DNA from: Thermoprotei archaeon
Lineage (GTDB): Archaea > Thermoproteota > Thermoprotei > Thermofilales > Thermofilaceae
DNA length: 18,892 nt
Reading direction: 5' to 3'
Assembly (NCBI GenBank): GCA_003649495.1
Contig: QMRZ01000016.1
Coordinates: forward strand, 1 to 18,892
Part shown: positions 7,271 through 13,849 of the stretch, piece by piece
How the letters are laid out: every line of letters begins with the position of its first letter
How positions within the stretch are numbered: position 1 is the first letter of the stretch
Notes under the pieces: generated by a model
Databases searched by the model: none
What the model was told of the DNA's origin: nothing
Seen by the model: the letters and a program-made list of their open reading frames with translations, nothing else
Position numbers and translations under genes: made by a program

Positions 7271-8371
7271 ATGAGCGAGTATAAATTGTCAGAAGAGTCG
7301 CTGAAGTTCCTGGGAAGTGCTTGTGAGGCAATAGGCCCCTCGGGATTTGAAGACGAAGTACTCCGGATGTTCAAAGAATATGCCTCTAAGTACGCAGATG
7401 CTGTGATACGCGATAACCTAGGCTCCCTAATATTCGTAGCAGAGGGGTCAGCGGAGAGGCCTCGCGTACTAGTTGCTGGCCACGTTGATGAGGTAGGTTT
7501 TGTTGTAACTGGTATCACTAAGGAAGGATATGTGACCTTCACGCCTGTTGGTGGATGGTTTGAGCAGGTTCTACTAGCCCAGAGGGTTCTCATTAGGACT
7601 AAGAAGGGTAAGGTGATGGGGGTAATAACATCGAAGCCCCCTCACCTCTTAACTCCGGAGGAGAGGCAGAAGGTAGTGAAGATAGATCAGATGTATATAG
7701 ACGTGGGGGCCACTAGCGAGGATGAAGTTAAGGAGATGGGAGTGAGGATAGGGGATCCCATTGCACCGTGGTCACCCTTCACCAAGTCGGCTACTGGGAA
7801 GACCATAATGGGCAAGGCTTTCGATGATAGGCTGGGAGCATTCGTGGCAGTTGAAGTCTTACGGTACTTTAAGCAGGGCGGTGTTCAGCACCCTAACACG
7901 CTATTCGCCGCTGTCACGGTGCAGGAGGAGGTAGGCCTCAGAGGGGCGCAGACTACTGGATGGGCTGTGGATCACGATGTAGCTATAGTGGCCGAGGTTG
8001 ATATAGCTGGTGACGTGCCCGGCATAAAGCCGAGGGAGGCACCAGCCAAGCTGGGGAAGGGGCCGACTATAGTGACGTACGATGCTTCAATGATCCCCAA
8101 TCAGAGGCTTAAGGAGTTCGTGATCGAGGTAGCCGAGGAGTGTGGGATTCCTTACCAGCTCTCAGTAGTTGCTAGGGGAGGGACTGACGCGGGACGCCTG
8201 CACCTCTACAAGACCGGCCGCCCCAGCATTGTGATAGGCATCCCCACGAGGCATATACACAGCCACGTCAGCATCGCACACGTAGAAGATCTGGAGAATG
8301 CCATAAGGCTTGTGGCGGAAGTTGTGAAGAGGCTAGACTCAGGCACTGTAAAGAGCTTCACTGTGCTATAG
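7271..8371 (+). CDS. M42 family metallo-aminopeptidase (TET-type tetrahedral aminopeptidase)
   Basis: 366 residues, full length for the family. The di-metal site is intact by comparison with TET peptidases: His71 in GHVDEVG, Asp185/186 in GKAFDDR, Glu219/Glu220 in VQEEVGLRGAQ (the first being the general base), Asp244 in AEVDIAGD and His330 in RHIHSH. Family members are cytoplasmic dodecamers that trim short peptides from their N-terminus using two Zn or Co ions, downstream of the proteasome; some relatives are annotated as endoglucanases, which I consider misleading. Residues 95-165 match the inserted dimerisation domain. The gene appears to be a single transcription unit; its end lies 5 bases from the convergent thymidylate kinase end. 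Substrate preference cannot be told from the sequence. Confidence 0.94.
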   Translation: MSEYKLSEESLKFLGSACEAIGPSGFEDEVLRMFKEYASKYADAVIRDNLGSLIFVAEGSAERPRVLVAGHVDEVGFVVTGITKEGYVTFTPVGGWFEQVLLAQRVLIRTKKGKVMGVITSKPPHLLTPEERQKVVKIDQMYIDVGATSEDEVKEMGVRIGDPIAPWSPFTKSATGKTIMGKAFDDRLGAFVAVEVLRYFKQGGVQHPNTLFAAVTVQEEVGLRGAQTTGWAVDHDVAIVAEVDIAGDVPGIKPREAPAKLGKGPTIVTYDASMIPNQRLKEFVIEVAEECGIPYQLSVVARGGTDAGRLHLYKTGRPSIVIGIPTRHIHSHVSIAHVEDLENAIRLVAEVVKRLDSGTVKSFTVL

Positions 8372-8376
8372 GGACG

Positions 8377-8991
8377 TTAACTCTGTCGCTTTTCCCTGAG
8401 TAATTTATTTAATGCCTCCTCAAGTATTTCCTCTATCCTCCCCTGAACCTCTTCTATCTCGTCATCTGTCTTTACGACAAATACGTTCCTATACTCCCTT
8501 GCAATCCTCATGTAGGCTCTCCTAACTCTCTCTAGCTTCTCCAACTCCTCGAAGAGCTCGAGTGCAAACCTATCCTCCCTAATCCTCCTTAGCGCCTCGA
8601 GGGGCTCTAAGTCCAGGATGAATGTTACATGGGGTAACGGGAAGCGGGAGTTTATCTCTTTAAGCCATTCATAGTCTAGATCTAGCGACCCATAAGCTAG
8701 GCTAGAGAAGAGGTACCTGTCAGACACAACCGCCTTTCCGCTCCTCAATGCTGGGATTATCAGGCTGTGCACGTGATGGCTCCTATCGGCTGCGAAGAGG
8801 AGCTGGAGGGTCATTGGATCAGTCCTCCACTCCCCTCTCAAACACGCCCTAATTAAGCCCCCTATGAGGCCGTCAGTGGGCTCCTTCGTTAAGATCGTCT
8901 TTATACCTCTACTCTCGAGGTAGCGTTCAGTGAGTCTGGCATGAGTTGTAAGGCCTGCACCATCTATTCCCTCGAACGCCACGAAGATCAT
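8377..8991 (-). CDS. tmk: Thymidylate kinase (dTMP kinase) with altered P-loop
   Basis: 204 residues, normal length. The family phosphorylates dTMP to dTDP with ATP. The N-terminus FEGIDGAGLTT (6-16) aligns with the dTMP kinase P-loop FEGIDGSGKTT, but the invariant Walker A lysine is Leu14 (codon CTT, read directly from the bases). The rest looks normal: KEPTDG (36-41) for the nucleotide-binding region, the DRY motif at 91-93 followed by SSLAYG, and a LID region with Arg137/Arg138 and Arg141. The protein is therefore either an active enzyme with a different way of binding phosphate or a paralogue with a changed role. ATG 8991 has a TATA-like box about 26 bases upstream and no ribosome binding site, so its messenger is probably leaderless. 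Confidence 0.9.
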   Translation of the reverse strand: MIFVAFEGIDGAGLTTHARLTERYLESRGIKTILTKEPTDGLIGGLIRACLRGEWRTDPMTLQLLFAADRSHHVHSLIIPALRSGKAVVSDRYLFSSLAYGSLDLDYEWLKEINSRFPLPHVTFILDLEPLEALRRIREDRFALELFEELEKLERVRRAYMRIAREYRNVFVVKTDDEIEEVQGRIEEILEEALNKLLREKRQS

Positions 8992-9013
8992 CGAGGAGAA
9001 GACCTCAGCGCTG

Positions 9014-9019
9014 TATTAA
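9014..9019 (-). promoter_or_regulatory. TATA-like box for thymidylate kinase
   Basis: The minus strand reads TTAATA here, centred about 26 bases before the ATG at 8991, as expected for a leaderless archaeal gene. Just upstream is a 6-base inverted repeat (CCCCAT at 9020-9025 and ATGGGG at 9034-9039) of unknown meaning. Confidence 0.4.
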
Positions 9020-9092
9020 CCCCATCGTGCAACATGGGGCTCATGCTGGCTAACCTCTTATAGTTGCTATAGCTAGCCTGGCTTCCTCAACA

Positions 9093-9100
9093 GATATTTA
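9093..9100 (+). promoter_or_regulatory. TATA-like box for the unrecognised 170-residue gene
   Basis: GATATTTA is centred about 27 bases before GTG 9124, so the transcript would begin at the start codon. A GGAGG at 9101-9105 is too far from the GTG (18 bases) to act as its ribosome binding site and would lie upstream of the predicted transcript start. Confidence 0.4.
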
Positions 9101-9123
9101 GGAGGCCGCCACGGTGCTGTGCT

Positions 9124-9636
9124 GTGAGGAAAGGGCTTGAGTTCGTTGAGCTGCTATGTAAGGATGCCTTAAAGAAGGGGCTCCTTGAACCCTTTGAGCG
9201 CGAGACATGTCCACAGCGTGTAGCAGCGCTTATTGGCTATGAGTGGATCTGGGTGGCTCAATACCATGCTCAGAGGCTTGGGCTAGTGACGTCGGGAGAA
9301 GCCGGGCTGAAGCTCACTAATAGTGGGAGGAGGTACATCGATGCGTTACTGGAGCTTGCGTATATGCTTAAGGGCGAGGTTGAGTGGGGGGCTGAGGCTG
9401 TGGCAGCCGCGTTAGAGGCCCTCACTGATTGGAGGGCGGAGTTCCACAGCGGGGAGGAGATGGCGAAGTATGCTGAGCTTGTTGTAGAGGAGCTGCGGGG
9501 ACTAAGGAGATTTCCAGAGACGTACAAGTGGGCCTGCTCACTCATGGTACGCTACGATTTTAAGTACATGGAGAGTCCTCTAGGGCTCTTGAAGAGGATT
9601 GAGGCTTTAACTCTAAATTCCGAGAGAACGCCTTAA
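9124..9636 (+). CDS. Unrecognised 170-residue helical protein, possible winged-helix N-terminus
   Basis: I do not recognise this protein. It is 170 residues and predicted almost entirely helical, with no signal peptide or membrane segment. Residues 30-75 (YEWIWVAQYHAQRLGLV followed by LKLTNSGRRYIDALL) have the helix, helix, short-hairpin pattern of an archaeal winged helix, where 'LT..GRRY' often marks the wing; this is only suggestive. Residues 75-150 are amphipathic helices with three Trp and several acidic residues. GTG 9124 is supported by a TATA-like box at leaderless distance. Its last 24 bases overlap the end of hypC on the opposite strand, so the two transcripts are antisense to each other at their 3' ends. 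Codon use is like that of its neighbours. Confidence 0.75.
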   Translation: MRKGLEFVELLCKDALKKGLLEPFERETCPQRVAALIGYEWIWVAQYHAQRLGLVTSGEAGLKLTNSGRRYIDALLELAYMLKGEVEWGAEAVAAALEALTDWRAEFHSGEEMAKYAELVVEELRGLRRFPETYKWACSLMVRYDFKYMESPLGLLKRIEALTLNSERTP

Positions 9637-9912
9637 CTCCTCCATCTTCTTCTTGGCAACCCTCTCAACTTCCTCGGGAGAGGAACCATCTGTAGCTAAT
9701 TCGGCAGACAGCTCAGCGTATACCTCGAGCACGGCTAGGGCTTCTTCAGTCCTCATCTTGCCTATTATTACTCCAGCGTGAACCACCACCACATCTCCCG
9801 CTCTCACTTCGCTGACGCCAACTAACACTCTCTTACGCACTCCACCTCCGAAGTCCACAATAGCCTCAAGCCCCTTAACCTCTACCACCCTAGCTGGCAC
9901 GCCCCAGCACAT
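9613..9912 (-). CDS. hypC: [NiFe]-hydrogenase maturation chaperone HypC
   Basis: 99 residues. The N-terminus MCWGVPARV has the HypC hallmark, with the essential Cys2 that becomes N-terminal after methionine removal, followed by a small beta-barrel (AIVDFGGGVRKRV, GDVVVVHAGVIIGKM). HypC binds HypD to carry the Fe(CN)2CO group and then delivers it to the hydrogenase large subunit. Family members are about 75-90 residues; the extra length is a charged helical tail (65-99). The ATG overlaps the hypD stop by one base (TAATG), a standard sign of translational coupling. The 3' end overlaps the convergent 170-residue gene by 24 bases. Other maturation genes (hypA, B, E, F) and hydrogenase subunits are not in the window. 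Confidence 0.95.
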   Translation of the reverse strand: MCWGVPARVVEVKGLEAIVDFGGGVRKRVLVGVSEVRAGDVVVVHAGVIIGKMRTEEALAVLEVYAELSAELATDGSSPEEVERVAKKKMEELRRSLGI

Positions 9913-11075
9913 TAGAGTCCAACCTCTCTAGCTACCTTATCAGCTAGGCCTCCTCCCCCGAACCGGGCCCATATGGCACACGTGCCTTCGCTAGACACCA
10001 TGCAGGGGCCATAAGGCCTAGAGGGTGTGCAAGCCCTCATGAAGAGGGGGCATTCCACTGGCTTGGCAAGTCCCATTATCACATCAGCGCACCTACAGCC
10101 GCTGGGCATATCCTCCCTTCCATCTGGTATCTCTAGCCCATACTCGCGATACGCATCATACTTAACATAAGGACCCGCTAGCTCAAGCCCACTATCGGGT
10201 ATCACTCCCAGTCCCCGCCACGCTGCATCGCTTACCTGGAATACCTCGCTGATAAACTTCTTGGCCAGCACATTGCCTTCCCACGTAACTAGCCGCCTAT
10301 ACTCTACTTCTGCTCCTACGCGCCCCAGGTAAATCATCCTCAGCAGTATGGCCACGGATATCATTAGGTCGAGCGGCTCGAACCCGGAGATGACAGCTGG
10401 AAGTCTAAGTTCCCGCGAGAGCCTATCCCAGGGCTCAGCCCCTGTCACTGTTGAGACATGTCCTGGCGCGATAATCCCCCTAACAGGCTCTAACCCTCGC
10501 TCTACAGTTGCTAAAATAGCGTGCCTTGCAGCGGGAGGAGTGAGCCTGAGTGCTGATAGCAGCTTTAAATTCTTAGGTACAAGCCCCCTAGCCAGGGGTA
10601 TGGCGTAGCCGGGGGCTGTTGTCTCAAAGCCTATGGCCAAGAAGATAGCCTCGCAGCCCCGCTTCGCGGCATCCCTTATAGCATCCATGAAGCTGTATAC
10701 TACCCTCACGCTCCCCCCCAGAGCCTTGGCCTCCCTCAAGCTCCTCGCCCCTCTCACCTCTCTAGTAGCGGGCAGCCTGAAGGCGTCGCCAAACGTGTAG
10801 ACGGTTACCCCCTCAAGCGAGAGCCTTATTGCGTGCTCCACGCAGAGAGATGGGGTTATGCAGACTGGACAGCCCGGCCCAGCTACCAATTCTACTTCCC
10901 TAGGCATTAGGCTCCTCAGGCCGTAGTGGACTGTAGTCCACTCGTGAGTGCCGCAGAAGTTCATCAGCTTAATGATCTTGAAGCCTCTCGATCTAAGCGC
11001 ACTGGCATACTTCCGTATTAATCCTCTGACTTTCTCAGCGAGTTCATGACTCCTGTAGAGTTCCAGCTCCCTCAT
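9912..11075 (-). CDS. hypD: [NiFe]-hydrogenase maturation protein HypD
   Basis: 387 residues, family length. HypD is the iron-sulfur scaffold on which the Fe(CN)2CO unit of [NiFe]-hydrogenases is assembled. All signature regions are present: FCGTHE with Cys41, GPGCPVC with Cys69 and Cys72, AIGFETTAPG (147-156), APGHVST (203-209), SGFEPLD (230-236), and the cysteine-rich C-terminus (Cys327, 329, 342, 349, 358 and 366, in the order CRC, CPLF, CTP, CMVSSEGTC) that holds the 4Fe-4S cluster and redox pair. It should be functional. It starts 9 bases after the Mth938-like gene and ends in a one-base overlap with hypC, so the three form one operon. This implies that the genome encodes a [NiFe]-hydrogenase elsewhere. 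Confidence 0.96.
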   Translation of the reverse strand: MRELELYRSHELAEKVRGLIRKYASALRSRGFKIIKLMNFCGTHEWTTVHYGLRSLMPREVELVAGPGCPVCITPSLCVEHAIRLSLEGVTVYTFGDAFRLPATREVRGARSLREAKALGGSVRVVYSFMDAIRDAAKRGCEAIFLAIGFETTAPGYAIPLARGLVPKNLKLLSALRLTPPAARHAILATVERGLEPVRGIIAPGHVSTVTGAEPWDRLSRELRLPAVISGFEPLDLMISVAILLRMIYLGRVGAEVEYRRLVTWEGNVLAKKFISEVFQVSDAAWRGLGVIPDSGLELAGPYVKYDAYREYGLEIPDGREDMPSGCRCADVIMGLAKPVECPLFMRACTPSRPYGPCMVSSEGTCAIWARFGGGGLADKVAREVGL

Positions 11076-11084
11076 AGGGTGTCA

Positions 11085-11441
11085 CTAACATGTCAGGTGA
11101 AATGCGCCTATTACCTTAGCCCCCCTCCTCACGAGCTCGTTGTAGATCTCTGATGCCTTTCTCGTGTCAGCTATGTAGATCCTGACCCCCTTCTCTCTGC
11201 AATACCTTATGACGTCTTCTGAAACTTCCACTAATCCGCTATAGCCGGTCCCTATCACTATGCACTCCACGTCTAGGTTGAGTACCTCCTCCAGATCCTT
11301 GAGTGTTACTTTATGGCCCTCCTCACGCCACCATGGACTCACTACGTGATTAGGCGTTATTATCAGATCCCTCCCATACTCCTTGCCTCCCACCACCATC
11401 CTGCCAAACGTGTAGCTCTCTATAAGTGGCTGAGTCATCAT
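11085..11441 (-). CDS. Mth938-like domain protein (DUF498/NDUFAF3/AAMDC family)
   Basis: 118 residues. The pattern YTFGRMVVGGKEYGRDLIITP, then WWREEGH, then ECIVIGTGYSGLVEV and VRIYIADTRKASEIYNELV matches the small Mth938-fold proteins found in archaea, bacteria and, as NDUFAF3, in assembly of mitochondrial complex I. The biochemical role in archaea is unknown. It lies directly upstream of hypD (9 bases) and is probably the first gene of the hypD-hypC operon, hinting at a part in metalloprotein assembly (inference). Two ATGs in a row (11441 and 11438) can serve as the start; the TATA-like box at 11461-11467 is 26 bases from the second. No ribosome binding site is visible, so the messenger is probably leaderless. 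Confidence 0.85.
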   Translation of the reverse strand: MMTQPLIESYTFGRMVVGGKEYGRDLIITPNHVVSPWWREEGHKVTLKDLEEVLNLDVECIVIGTGYSGLVEVSEDVIRYCREKGVRIYIADTRKASEIYNELVRRGAKVIGAFHLTC

Positions 11442-11460
11442 AGCTAGGAAAGTCGGCGGC

Positions 11461-11467
11461 GTTTAAG
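11461..11467 (-). promoter_or_regulatory. TATA-like box for the Mth938-hypD-hypC unit
   Basis: The minus strand reads CTTAAAC, centred 23-26 bases before the paired ATGs at 11441/11438. It overlaps the stop codon of the upstream regulator gene on the same strand, so the hyp unit can be transcribed separately from it. Confidence 0.4.
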
Positions 11468-12152
11468 CTTTGCCCGAGTATCGTGCGGCGTTTATAGCTC
11501 CACATAACACTCTATAAGCCTTAACAGCATCATCTCTCTGCACAATGAAGACCGTATCTGTATGTGCTGAGATGATCTGCGTTAGGTTGACTCCATTAAA
11601 AGCCAGCAGCGTGGTTAGGTAAGCTACTACTCCTGGAGTGGTTATTATTTCCCTAGGGCTGATCACTACTATTGCTGCCTGATCCCTATACACAGCCTCT
11701 ACTAAGGTCCTCCCAGCAGCCTCGATTACCCGCTCAAGAGTCTCCATGTCCGCGACTATAGTGAACGTGTAAATGCCCTGAGTCAGCTGGAGGAAGCGCG
11801 CACGAGGTACGACCTTAGCTATCTTCGACACTAGCGAGAGCGGGTCGCTAGCCCTGACAGTAGCCAGTCCAATGTCGTCTATTAGTGAGAGTGAACTCCT
11901 GGCGATCACCTCCAGCACCTCCCTTTTAGAGCCAGCTAAGGACTCAGCAAGCTTATCCCGAAACCTTATTATAGCCATTTTAACGGATGTGTCGCTGACT
12001 CTGCGGCCTAAGCGCTCCTCCACCTCCTCCTTTAACAAGCGGGCTAAAGCTGAGTAGTTCACAACCCCTAACTCGAGCGCTGCAAGTATTACGGGCTTTG
12101 AGAGAAGTATCTCGCTTATAGCTCGACTGACGCTGCCGGGAGTCTGGGGCAT
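11463..12152 (-). CDS. HTH plus ACT-domain protein, probable amino-acid-responsive transcription regulator
   Basis: 229 residues from ATG 12152. Residues 18-70 are helical with a helix-turn-helix look (VNYSALARLL then VSDTSVKMAIIRFRDKL). Residues 95-150 may be a degenerate regulatory repeat, and 158-225 form an ACT-type domain (AAIVVISPREIITTPGVVAY, then NGVNLTQIISAHTDTVFIV) like those that bind amino acids in aspartate kinases. The open frame extends upstream to 12275, but those 41 residues are A/T-rich and unlike the rest, and a TATA-like box at 12171-12180 puts the transcript start at about 12149, so I chose the leaderless ATG at 12152 (ATG 12158 is an alternative). It is divergent from a complete amino-acid ABC importer; control of that operon in response to an amino acid is the natural inference. 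Confidence 0.75.
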   Translation of the reverse strand: MPQTPGSVSRAISEILLSKPVILAALELGVVNYSALARLLKEEVEERLGRRVSDTSVKMAIIRFRDKLAESLAGSKREVLEVIARSSLSLIDDIGLATVRASDPLSLVSKIAKVVPRARFLQLTQGIYTFTIVADMETLERVIEAAGRTLVEAVYRDQAAIVVISPREIITTPGVVAYLTTLLAFNGVNLTQIISAHTDTVFIVQRDDAVKAYRVLCGAINAARYSGKA

Positions 12153-12170
12153 ATACATTGGGATACTTAC

Positions 12171-12180
12171 GATATTAAAA
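12171..12180 (-). promoter_or_regulatory. TATA-like box for the ACT-domain regulator
   Basis: The minus strand reads TTTTAATATC, centred about 23 bases before ATG 12152. Its position fits a leaderless transcript and argues against the longer reading frame. Confidence 0.5.
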
Positions 12181-12194
12181 ACCTCTTGCTTAAT

Positions 12195-12202
12195 TACATG
12201 TA
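12195..12202. promoter_or_regulatory. TACATGTA palindrome, candidate operator half of a pair
   Basis: A perfect 8-base palindrome lies 15 bases upstream of the regulator's TATA-like box. With its flanking base it reads TTACATGTA, sharing TTACA and TGTA with the longer palindrome 18 bases away at 12213-12226, which suggests two sites for one protein. Confidence 0.35.
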
Positions 12203-12212
12203 TCGTATATAG

Positions 12213-12226
12213 GTTACAGATGTAAC
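12213..12226. promoter_or_regulatory. GTTACA-GA-TGTAAC palindrome, candidate operator
   Basis: Two perfect 6-base arms separated by 2 bases sit in the middle of the 150-base region between the divergent regulator and ABC importer genes, between their TATA-like boxes. The size suits binding by a dimeric helix-turn-helix protein. The obvious candidate is the adjacent ACT-domain regulator (inference). Confidence 0.45.
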
Positions 12227-12264
12227 AAAAATTCTTAACAGATTCGCTGATTATATCAAAAGGA

Positions 12265-12272
12265 TTTTTAAT
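12265..12272 (+). promoter_or_regulatory. TATA-like box for the amino-acid ABC importer operon
   Basis: TTTTTAAT is centred about 34 bases before ATG 12303, so the predicted transcript begins near 12295 with a leader of about 8 bases. The purine-rich AGGGAAGGG just before the ATG is only a weak ribosome binding site. Confidence 0.45.
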
Positions 12273-12302
12273 CACGCCCTAGAAGCCCTCCAGGGAAGGG
12301 CC

Positions 12303-13157
12303 ATGCAGGCTAAGACGTTAACCTGGCTATTCGTGGGTATTGTGATAGGGCTAGTAGCTGGCTATGCAGCATCGCTCCCCATTCAGAACTCTCTTCAAGC
12401 TAAGATAGCCAGCTTAGAGGAGAAGCTGAGCCCTAAATACGTTGAGAAAATAAAAGCCAGGGGGAAGCTGATAGTAGGTACATCGGCTGACTGGCCTCCC
12501 TTCGAATACGTCGATAAGGAGGGGAACTTCGCTGGAATAGATATTGAGATAGCTAAGAAGATAGCTGAAGCACTGGGGGTGGAGCTGGAGATTAAGGATA
12601 TGAAGTTCGCGGCACTGATAGAGGCTCTGCGCAACGGGCAGATAGATATGATACTAGCTGACATGACACCCACAGCTGAGCGGGAGCAGCTAGTGGACTT
12701 CTCCATCCCCTACTACTTTAGTAAGGGTAACGCCGTTGTGACTACTAAAGATAGGCTAAATGAATTTAGGGAAGTTGACGATTTAAAGGGCAGGAATATC
12801 GGAGTCCAGTTAGGCACCATTCAGGAGGAGTGGGCTAAGGAGAATCTGGGAGATAAAGCCAGCATAGTATCTTATGACCACGTCTACCCCGAGATGATAA
12901 TGGCCCTCAAGAGAGGCGACATAGATGTCATGGTAGTGGGCGACATAATAGCTAGCGTCATAATTGAGAAGGATCCAGATCTAGCTATAGCCTTCTACGC
13001 CGGAGGCACCAGGATAGGCGCGGCAGTAGCAGTTCCCCAAGGTGCTGAAGACCTGAAGTACGTCGTTAATAGCGTACTCGAGAAGATGCTTGAAACTGGA
13101 GAGATGGAGCAGATATTCAAGGAGGAAATCGCTAAGTGGCTAGGAGCTGGTAGCTAG
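12303..13157 (+). CDS. Polar amino-acid ABC transporter substrate-binding protein (SBP family 3)
   Basis: 284 residues. One hydrophobic segment at 7-24 followed by a spacer with a short coiled-coil-like stretch (about 28-43) suggests that the protein is tethered to the membrane by an uncleaved N-terminal anchor; there is no lipobox cysteine. The binding domain begins at about 52 (GKLIVGTSADWPPFEYVD) and continues with FAGIDIEIAKKIAEALG, then ADMTPTAERE, where Arg127 is expected to hold the amino-acid carboxylate, then GRNIGVQLGT. This is the family that captures polar or charged amino acids outside the cell and hands them to the permease encoded 20 bases downstream. The specific amino acid cannot be told from the sequence. 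ATG 12303 has a TATA-like box about 34 bases upstream. A divergent ACT-domain gene probably controls it. Confidence 0.94.
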   Translation: MQAKTLTWLFVGIVIGLVAGYAASLPIQNSLQAKIASLEEKLSPKYVEKIKARGKLIVGTSADWPPFEYVDKEGNFAGIDIEIAKKIAEALGVELEIKDMKFAALIEALRNGQIDMILADMTPTAEREQLVDFSIPYYFSKGNAVVTTKDRLNEFREVDDLKGRNIGVQLGTIQEEWAKENLGDKASIVSYDHVYPEMIMALKRGDIDVMVVGDIIASVIIEKDPDLAIAFYAGGTRIGAAVAVPQGAEDLKYVVNSVLEKMLETGEMEQIFKEEIAKWLGAGS

Positions 13158-13177
13158 ACTAGCTTGGTGATGGAGCC

Positions 13178-13849
13178 TTGGAGTGGGCCTTCTTTATCAT
13201 AAGCATAATTCCAGATCTCATTAAAGGACTGCTCACGACACTCGAGATAAGCGTCACATCATTCATCATGGGGCTAGCGCTAGCCGTAATGCTGGCGCCA
13301 GCCAGGATCTTTGCTCCGAGACCAATATCGCTGATAGCTAGGGGCTACATCGAGTTGCTCAGGGGCACGCCGCTCCTAGTACAGCTCCTCCTGATATACT
13401 TCGGCCTGCCCTCAGTTGGGATCAAGCTGGATGCCTACACGGCCTGCATCCTAGCTATAGGGCTGAATAGCGCGGCGTATCAGGCGGAGATCCTGAGAGG
13501 AGCCATGAAGAGCATCCCGGAGACCCAGTTCTTGGCCGCGGAGTCGCTGGGGATGAGTACGGCCCAGGCTTATCGTTACGTAGTGCTGCCTCAGGCGCTT
13601 AGAGTAGCGATACCAGCGCTAGTGAATGAATTTGTCACCCTCATTAAGGAAAGCTCGCTGGCCTCCGTCATAGGGGTAGTAGAGCTCACGAGGAGGGGCG
13701 AGTACTTGGTAGCCTACACGTTCAGAGCTCTGGAGGTCTACGTGGCTGTTGCCCTCATATACTTTGTTGTATGTGCCTTAGCCTCACAAGCGACTAGAAT
13801 TTTAGAGAAAAAGCTCATGATACCCGGATACGAGAGGGGGGTAACATGA
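13178..13849 (+). CDS. Polar amino-acid ABC transporter permease (HisM/GlnP family)
   Basis: 223 residues with about five membrane segments, typical for the family. RGTPLLVQ (62-69) is the family signature near the first cytoplasmic loop, and the EAA coupling region runs from about 117 to 140 (AAESLGMS then VVLPQALR), where it contacts the ATPase. Start is TTG at 13178. GGTGAT six bases upstream is a good ribosome binding site, and the nearby ATG at 13170 is in another frame. A single permease gene implies a homodimeric channel. The end overlaps the ATPase gene by 4 bases (ATGA). Confidence 0.94.
   Translation: MEWAFFIISIIPDLIKGLLTTLEISVTSFIMGLALAVMLAPARIFAPRPISLIARGYIELLRGTPLLVQLLLIYFGLPSVGIKLDAYTACILAIGLNSAAYQAEILRGAMKSIPETQFLAAESLGMSTAQAYRYVVLPQALRVAIPALVNEFVTLIKESSLASVIGVVELTRRGEYLVAYTFRALEVYVAVALIYFVVCALASQATRILEKKLMIPGYERGVT

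Noticed and set aside
9020..9039. Inverted repeat CCCCAT / ATGGGG upstream of thymidylate kinase.
   Set aside because: Short arms and no T-run or obvious relation to either promoter; too weak to call an operator or terminator.
12153..12275. A 41-residue N-terminal extension of the ACT-domain regulator from an upstream start at 12275.
   Set aside because: The stretch is A/T-rich with unusual codons, contains a TATA-like box and two palindromes, and its translation looks unlike the rest of the protein. ATG 12152 fits the promoter spacing.
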